The notes beneath the pieces are model-generated. The model ran no database searches, was not told where the DNA came from, and saw nothing but the letters and a program-made list of their open reading frames with translations. A stretch of 64,000 nucleotides of DNA from positions 1 to 64,000 of the forward strand of contig MU832147.1 of the NCBI GenBank assembly GCA_029204225.1, read 5' to 3'. Position 1 is the stretch's first letter, and the number at the start of each line of letters is the position of its first letter. Of the stretch, positions 11,726 through 64,000 are shown one piece after another. A program made the translations under genes and the position numbers. This DNA is from Diphasiastrum complanatum. Lineage: Eukaryota > Streptophyta > Lycopodiopsida > Lycopodiales > Lycopodiaceae.

Positions 11726-11738
11726 GGCTCTGATACCA
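11726..11738 (-). other. Primer binding site of copia-1
   Basis: GGCTCTGATACCA on the + strand, i.e. TGGTATCAGAGCC on the element strand, abuts the 5' LTR directly and matches the 3' end of plant initiator Met tRNA. Confidence 0.9.
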
Positions 11739-12533
11739 TGATGATTCCACACGTGTGGACTGTCCACAACATGTACTTGTGATCTCCTAAGGTGTGTAGA
11801 TGCACCAAGATCAAGACTAGATTGAGATTCTTTGACCCTATGGCAAAAACACACTACTACATGCATTCAATCACTTCCAACTCTCACTCACACGTGCGGG
11901 AAGTGTTCCAAAAGTAATCTAAGTAAAAACAAGCTGCTCTCCTCGGGTAGAGAGAGAGAAAATCATCAATAGCTCTCGGGTAGAGAGAGAAAGCTAGAAA
12001 ATCACTTACACTCAATCTCCAAATCAATTAGATCCAAATGAGGAGTACAATGATACTACTAGATCCACGAGCTACCACTATGCTTAACTATGATTAGACC
12101 ACACTTTGCCACCTCTTAATCCTATTGGACCATTGATCCATGCACCTCTAAATTCTATTGGACCATTTTCAAGCAAACCTCAAATTCTATTGGACCACTC
12201 ATGGTTTAACCTCTAAATCCTATTGCACCTCTTAAACTTCATCAAACAAAAGCATTACACTTGTCTACACTCTAATTGGCACGATTTTGGCCTCCTACTC
12301 TATTTTGGCTCAATAGTGGCATTACAAGTGGAAATGTATAATTTGCCATCTATGCCAAATTTGACCCTATCAACATCCTATACCTAAATGCTTGACTATG
12401 AAATTCTATGAGACCCCTATATCAAACATTTTTTATTTACTTAACAATTCTCCACATGTGGGAACATCCTCCACACATGTGAGATTCATTTACAAACTTC
12501 TATCATAAAAAATACCAAGCTAGATTTTTGCCA
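11739..12533 (-). repeat. 5' LTR of copia-1
   Basis: Begins TGATGATTCCACACG and ends TTTTTGCCA on the + strand, about 795 bases. It matches 7758-8567 along its length, including the ordered block of 'TCCTATTGGACC'-type phrases that recur several times inside each LTR. Confidence 0.9.
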
Positions 12534-13100
12534 ATACACAAGCTCTTGGCAAAACAATTCCAAATTTGTATCGTCGCCTGTACATCACCACAAACCGTAT
12601 GCAAAATTATGAGCATCTTACCAGAAATTGAACTTGGCAAACTTCAAAACCGCGTGCTATATTGCTTTCCGTTTGTTTCTACGAATCTGATACCAAGTTT
12701 TCCTTTCCAAAATTATGTTCTTTCAGTTTTTATCAATTTGATATTCATTTTCTCTTTTCAAAATTGCTTATCTATAAATCACAGGATGTAAATCACGTAC
12801 GATTCCTGGAGGAGACTACGATTGAAATGGTTTGAAATGGTTTGTGTGCTAGCAGATCAGATCGTGTGGATCAGATGGCATAGGTGGCACCCAGACATCC
12901 ACACCCGCACCTGCATGCAGGCCAATGAGGAGCTCCAAAAAAGCAAGGAACGTGATAGAAGAATAAAAAAACTTCAAATTGTCTCCGTCCACAATGATAG
13001 CGACAACGTGAAGGCTTCAAAAACTTCAAAATACAATGTGTTTAAAAACTAAGAACAGTAATACGTGGTGTCAACGTCGCAATAATCGTGGGGCCCCTCA
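12534..13100. other. Flank between copia-1 and the kinase gene leader
   Basis: Two short open stretches (12528-12791, 12822-13052) have no recognisable motif. I see no repeats of note. The region would be distal promoter of the kinase gene if transcription starts near 13.1 kb. Confidence 0.35.
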
Positions 13101-13103
13101 AAA

Positions 13104-13111
13104 TATATAAA
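13104..13111 (+). promoter_or_regulatory. Candidate TATA box of the U-box kinase gene
   Basis: TATATAAA stands about 85 bases upstream of a long CT tract and three telo boxes, the layout common in plant core promoters. It is 2.5 kb upstream of the proposed start codon, so it requires a 5' UTR intron. The weaker TATAAAC near 13725 is an alternative. Confidence 0.35.
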
Positions 13112-13192
13112 GAATATTAAAAAAAAGAAGAAGATTGCAAGCAGGTTAAAACCAAACATGAAAACAATAAGGCCCTGCCGTAGAATAAAAAT

Positions 13193-13194
<2 letters not shown>

Positions 13195-13246
<52 letters not shown>
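13195..13246. repeat. (CT)n microsatellite
   Basis: About 26 uninterrupted CT units. Further CT tracts follow at 13341-13357, 13404-13421 and 13756-13776. CT-rich leaders are typical of plant 5' UTRs. Confidence 0.95.
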
Positions 13247-13249
<3 letters not shown>

Positions 13250-13279
13250 ACCTCACATTATTGTTATTTTTCAAATTTG

Positions 13280-13316
13280 AAACCCTAAAATAAACCCTAA
13301 TCCTAGAAAACCCTAA
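13280..13316 (+). promoter_or_regulatory. Three perfect telo boxes
   Basis: AAACCCTAA occurs at 13280-13288, 13292-13300 and 13308-13316, three copies in 37 bases. Telo boxes in plant 5' regions bind telobox-binding Myb-type factors and are linked to Polycomb recruitment and to expression in dividing cells. The role here is inferred from position only. Confidence 0.6.
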
Positions 13317-13320
13317 ATCC

Positions 13321-14865
13321 AAAAAAATCCCCCCCCCCCCTCTCTCTCTCTCTCTCTACTCGTCCTCCTAGCAGCGGCCTCTTCTATCACTCTCTTTCCC
13401 CTCTCTCTCTCTCTCTCTCTCCTCTTACTCAACATCCATTGATGTCTCCCCCTTTCTCTCTACCATCGCTCTCTCTCTTTCTCTCTTGTCCTCCTGGCAA
13501 GCTGTGCTTGATCATCACAGACGTGTTGAATCGCTATCCCATGATCGATTGAGCAAAGCGAAGATTACTTAAGCATACGACAATCCAGTCCTCTTGAACT
13601 TGATAGATTGGTTGCGGAGCAAGGAAAGAACTGTGATGAAGCAGCAGGGAAACAAGGGGGCGCAGCGAGCTACGAGGATCTAGCAGGGAAAAAGGGGGGG
13701 CGGACCGAGCTACAAGGAGCTTCTATAAACGAGGGAACCCTATCGCCATAGCATCTCTCTCTCTATCTCTCTCTAACCCCTCTCTATCTCAATCCACTCT
13801 CCGTGGATGTTCCACTCTCTCTAAAATTTTTTTTTTGGAAGTCTCGAAAAGCACACGTTCTCTCTCTCAAATCCACGTGTTTGCCCTTCAATCCCACTTC
13901 AACTGCCCATCAAATACGCTTTAGGGCACGCGTGGCCCAATGAAAATGCAAAAATCAAGTATTTTTCCATGAGAGCCAACATTCTCTCTCTCTCCCAGCC
14001 TCTCGTCTGCTCTCTTGCTTGTGCTCATAGAAAACCTCGGCAAAACCTGGGCCGTGCCTTGTCATCTTCTTCTTCTTCTTGTGCTCCCCATCGCCCAGAC
14101 GGCAACATTCTTACTAAATGTCTTCTGCGTGGCCCGCATGGCGTTGCTGTCGGCCCGCTACATGCTATGCCGCCTCCTCCTCCCCCTCCCCCTCCCCCTC
14201 CCCCTCACCCTCACTATTATTACTGCTACCGATACTAAAACTCACAAACGTTCGTCTCTTATGGATGTAGCTTTTGGACAGCGAGTTGATTCGCTGCTCT
14301 CACCTTTCTTTTTTTTCGCATGGAACAAGTCAAATCTCTATCATAACAAGAAGAAGAACGTGGCAGAATCTGACGCATGATTTTCCGAGGAGGAAACGCC
14401 TTGTTTCTGCTCATCTATGAACTTCAGTGGATTTCTATGTATGTATGCATGCCGCCTGGGGGGGTGACATGCTTCTTGGTAACGCTTTTCCTGAATATTG
14501 AAGGGTTGCATTACTAGTGGGCTCTGAAATGGAACCCACTTCTAGAGAAGGGTTTTTTGTTTCCATGTGAACATGATGAGTGAGGCCATTTCTGGGTAAA
14601 TTTTATGCGCTTATGATCTTGGAGGATCTATTTTGGAAGTATCAAGAATAAATGAAGTCGGAATTCATAAAATCATTTGGGCATTGGGAATGAGAGGAAG
14701 TTTGTATCGATTCGATTGTTGGATTAAGGAATCAAGGAAGATAGTGAGAAAGGAGGGTATGCAGGTCAGGGGATTTACAAACAGTTCTTTTGAATTGGCC
14801 ACAAATATCATTTGTAAACATTTAAAAACCGATAGTTCACCATGCGTCATCCTTGTGAGGAAATT
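13321..14865 (+). other. Low-complexity presumed 5' leader
   Basis: C/T-rich stretches, a C run at 13330-13340 and a (CCCCCT)-type run at 14170-14208 dominate. Open frames here (13969-14238, 14015-14380) are proline and leucine translations of that repeat and are not believed. Probably 5' UTR and 5' UTR intron of the kinase gene. A good acceptor (TTTTCTGTCCAG) ends at 15575, 20 bases before the start codon. Confidence 0.4.
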
Positions 14866-14869
14866 CGTC

Positions 14870-15300
14870 GGTACTAGTAGAGCAAAGGTCTGCCGAACCA
14901 CACCTGAAAGATAGCAGCTAGCTTGAATGGAAAAGCCGCTGTATCCGTTGGAAAATTGACACCGTCTGGCTGCTCATCCCCAATAGCATAGCACAGTTAG
15001 ATATATCATTCCTGTAATGAAAAATCTCACTACTAGGTATAGAAAAGGCCCGCCAGCTATATTGAAACTACACCTGAACGACAGCTTCTAGCATGACAAG
15101 AAACTTCGCTGGATCAGGGGGAAAATCATCGTTATGTGGCTGATACCAATAGCATCACAAAGTTATATCATCCATGAGAAAAATTTCTGAGGCTAGCCGA
15201 GCTTGCTGAACCTGCACCTGAAGGATACCAACTAGCAGGAAAGGAAACGCTTCGGCATCATGTGGTTCAGTATCCCTGATAGCATCGTGCAGTAAATTGG
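14870..15300. repeat. Degenerate tandem repeat, about three units of 130-170 bases
   Basis: Anchors recur in order: CACCTGAA-type at 14901, 15071 and 15215, followed by a CAGC/AACTAGC-type segment, then (A/G)ATAGCAT at 14982, 15148 and 15279, then a CA(C/A)AGTTA(G/T)ATATATCAT-like end in the first two units. Identity is moderate by eye. It is not coding and lies directly upstream of the start exon, inside the likely 5' UTR intron. Confidence 0.6.
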
Positions 15301-15595
15301 CACGGCGTATATCAAAAGCCTTTGTAGTAGATGGTAGCTGCAGCCAATATTTGACCGAACTGAGCTTCTCCAACATCTTCAAAGAACCATAAGAGCCTTT
15401 TTAATAAGATTTACGGTTGAGAGTGCAGTGTGGACATCTTCTTCAGACGCAATTGAAACCATGAACCACACTGCACTTATCATGCAATGACAGGTTTAAG
15501 CATTCGTCGCAATAAAAACAATTACAATGAAGTGGGCTTAGATGAATCATGGGGTTGAATTGGTTTTCTGTCCAGGCATCAAGTAGTAGGCAAAG

Positions 15596-62674
<47,079 letters not shown>

Positions 62675-64000
62675 GTAAGTCTTGTACTTTGTTCCTAGGT
62701 TGTCTTTCTTCAGAATTATTGCATTTGCTAGCATTTTTCTCTGTATTTGTAATATGTTAGCAGAGTTTCTGTGTTTATTTGACAAACGAGTATACTTTGA
62801 AGCTGATATTACAGGTGATTGTAAACTTTTAGATGCATTTTACTGGAGTTTAGATGCGTATATTCTCTATTCTTTAACTTTGTGTTTTAAGGACTATACC
62901 ATAGATCTCCGTTGCTGTTAAACCATGACTTCTAAGATTCTTGTTAGCTTTGAAGCACACACCTTACTGAATAAAACACTCCTATGTATATAAAAGCTTA
63001 GGTTATCATTCATTAATATTTTAAATTTGAGTCTCTTCATTTGTTGTGAAAAAATACTGGGGTTATTTTATAATACGGCAAATTAAGGGCTGTTGAACAA
63101 TCATGGGAGAATAAACATTTCTAAACCTTAGGTTGTTAGACGTGCTTGTTAAGCAAAAAACTTAAGGTTTGGGCATCATAAATAGACTTGAATTCTGAAA
63201 TACACTTTTGTTCAAGGTTTTCTAATTAAAAGTAATAATGCTCATCTCCAAAAGATTCTTGGGTCAAATGTACAGCATGAGACTAGTGGTTCTTGTTGGA
63301 AGAGAGTTTTGCACATATCTCACATGAGCAACCTAATATGAAGCAAATCAACTAGCCTCCATTGCTGCAGCCTGCCTTACAATAGGAGGTTTTGACTCTA
63401 GACCATGTGAGATTTTGCCTGTTAGAATTAACCACTTCGGCTGAGGATCATGGCTTTCCAGTTGTTCAGTCATCTCTATCTATTATACTTTAAGAAGTTG
63501 CATCAGCTCAAGGATATGCACGTTCTGTAATGGGCATTTGGTCCTTCTGAGATTGTTTGAAGTCTATGGTTACTTTGGAGCTATTTCCCAATTGCAACAG
63601 TAGCAAATAGATTCATGAGGGCAATAAATTTTTTGCTGCCTGAACTTCCGCAAGCATGAGTGTCTTTGCATATAATTTTTCTCCCAATCAGATCTGGTGG
63701 TGGTTTATGTCTAGTTTTGCAAGGTTTTATAACCATGCATACTAGCGCCTCAAATTTCAATGCAATTTATATTTAGCTACAATTTTCGGTTGACAATCAA
63801 GTGCTACATTTTATATTTCAATTTTATAAAGATTCAACGCCCATAGTCGTTCAATCGGCTTCAGACTTCACAGAACAATGTACACATGATTATTGGTTTC
63901 ATGTTCCGACACATGGCTGAACTGAAAAGAGGATATTCATCCTTGACGAGTATGAGCACTTGACAGAAAGCATCCAAGATGGCTTATGAGGCTATGTTGT
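62675..64000 (+). other. Intron 8, incomplete
   Basis: GTAAGT donor. I searched in all frames for the remainder of the U-box (a DP..A.DG.TYE pattern) and did not find it, so the intron runs beyond the edge. No mobile element recognised. Confidence 0.75.

Larger units (their letters stand above)
7758..12533 (-). mobile_element. Ty1/copia LTR retrotransposon with internal deletion (copia-1)
   Basis: Two long terminal repeats (7758-8567 and 11739-12533) share nearly the whole of their sequence and bracket 3.2 kb. Just inside the right LTR is GGCTCTGATACCA, the complement of the initiator methionine tRNA primer site, and inside the left LTR is a purine tract on the - strand, so transcription runs right to left. 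The single large ORF encodes gag, zinc knuckle and protease but only a scrap of integrase and no reverse transcriptase, so the element could only move in trans. The flanks (CAAGC on the left, AATAC on the right) do not form an obvious 5-base duplication. Confidence 0.92.

Noticed and set aside
7753-12543. A target duplication for copia-1 (CAAGC on the left and at 12539-12543)
   Set aside because: The right copy is five bases away from the LTR end, so it is probably coincidence.
13969-14380. Proline/leucine-rich frames in the gene leader
   Set aside because: They follow the CCCCCT repeat and have no conserved content.
62675-64000. The remaining U-box exon
   Set aside because: Expected conserved residues are not found in any + strand frame here.

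Overview
The window is nuclear DNA from a seed plant, most likely an angiosperm. The evidence is one real host gene with GT-AG introns and family-typical plant domains, surrounded and penetrated by plant-type Ty3/gypsy, Ty1/copia, LINE and hAT elements. I cannot name the species.

The host gene is on the + strand. Eight exons (15596-62674) join in one open frame of 880 codons encoding a USP-domain / coiled-coil / receptor-like kinase / U-box protein, i.e. a plant U-box kinase E3 ligase of the PUB32-35/50-53 type. The frame runs into the first residues of the U-box at 62674, and the last exon or exons lie beyond the right edge. Two introns are giant: intron 3 is 22.7 kb and intron 7 is 19.9 kb. 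Both are packed with nested transposons.

Layout. (1) 1-7.05 kb: decayed + strand gypsy, then decayed copia RT, then an AT-rich array of palindromic TTCGAG-type repeats, then a broken leucine-rich-repeat receptor fragment. (2) 7.76-12.53 kb: a copia element on the - strand with both LTRs and PBS, and an internally deleted 709-codon ORF. (3) 12.5-15.6 kb: presumed promoter and 5' leader of the kinase gene, with a TATA-like box, CT tracts, three perfect telo boxes and a degenerate tandem repeat. (4) 15.6-16.6 kb: exons 1-3 (USP domain). (5) 16.6-39.3 kb, intron 3: a LINE 5' fragment; a LINE split by a 9-kb chromodomain gypsy with a CTGGC target duplication; inside that gypsy a gag-protease element replacing the RT core; a hAT gene on the + strand; a LINE endonuclease fragment; and a non-coding copia with TTGAC target duplication. 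(6) 39.3-42.0 kb: exons 4-7. (7) 42.0-61.9 kb, intron 7: a LINE with a (GA)n tail, copia fragments, and an 11-kb hAT interrupted by a second, 3'-truncated copy of the same gypsy, then a copia RT/RNase H fragment. (8) 61.9-62.7 kb: exon 8 (kinase core and start of U-box), followed by intron sequence to the edge.

How it fits together: almost all coding transposons inside the two giant introns are antisense to the host gene, and the host frame and splice sites stay intact, so the gene looks functional and tolerant of about 40 kb of intronic insertions. The most unusual element is the 11-kb hAT: it has a long proline-rich, AT-hook-bearing C-terminal region and a separate convergent small ORF with its own TATA-like box and minisatellite. 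Everything here was read by eye. No alignment, splice predictor or database search was run.
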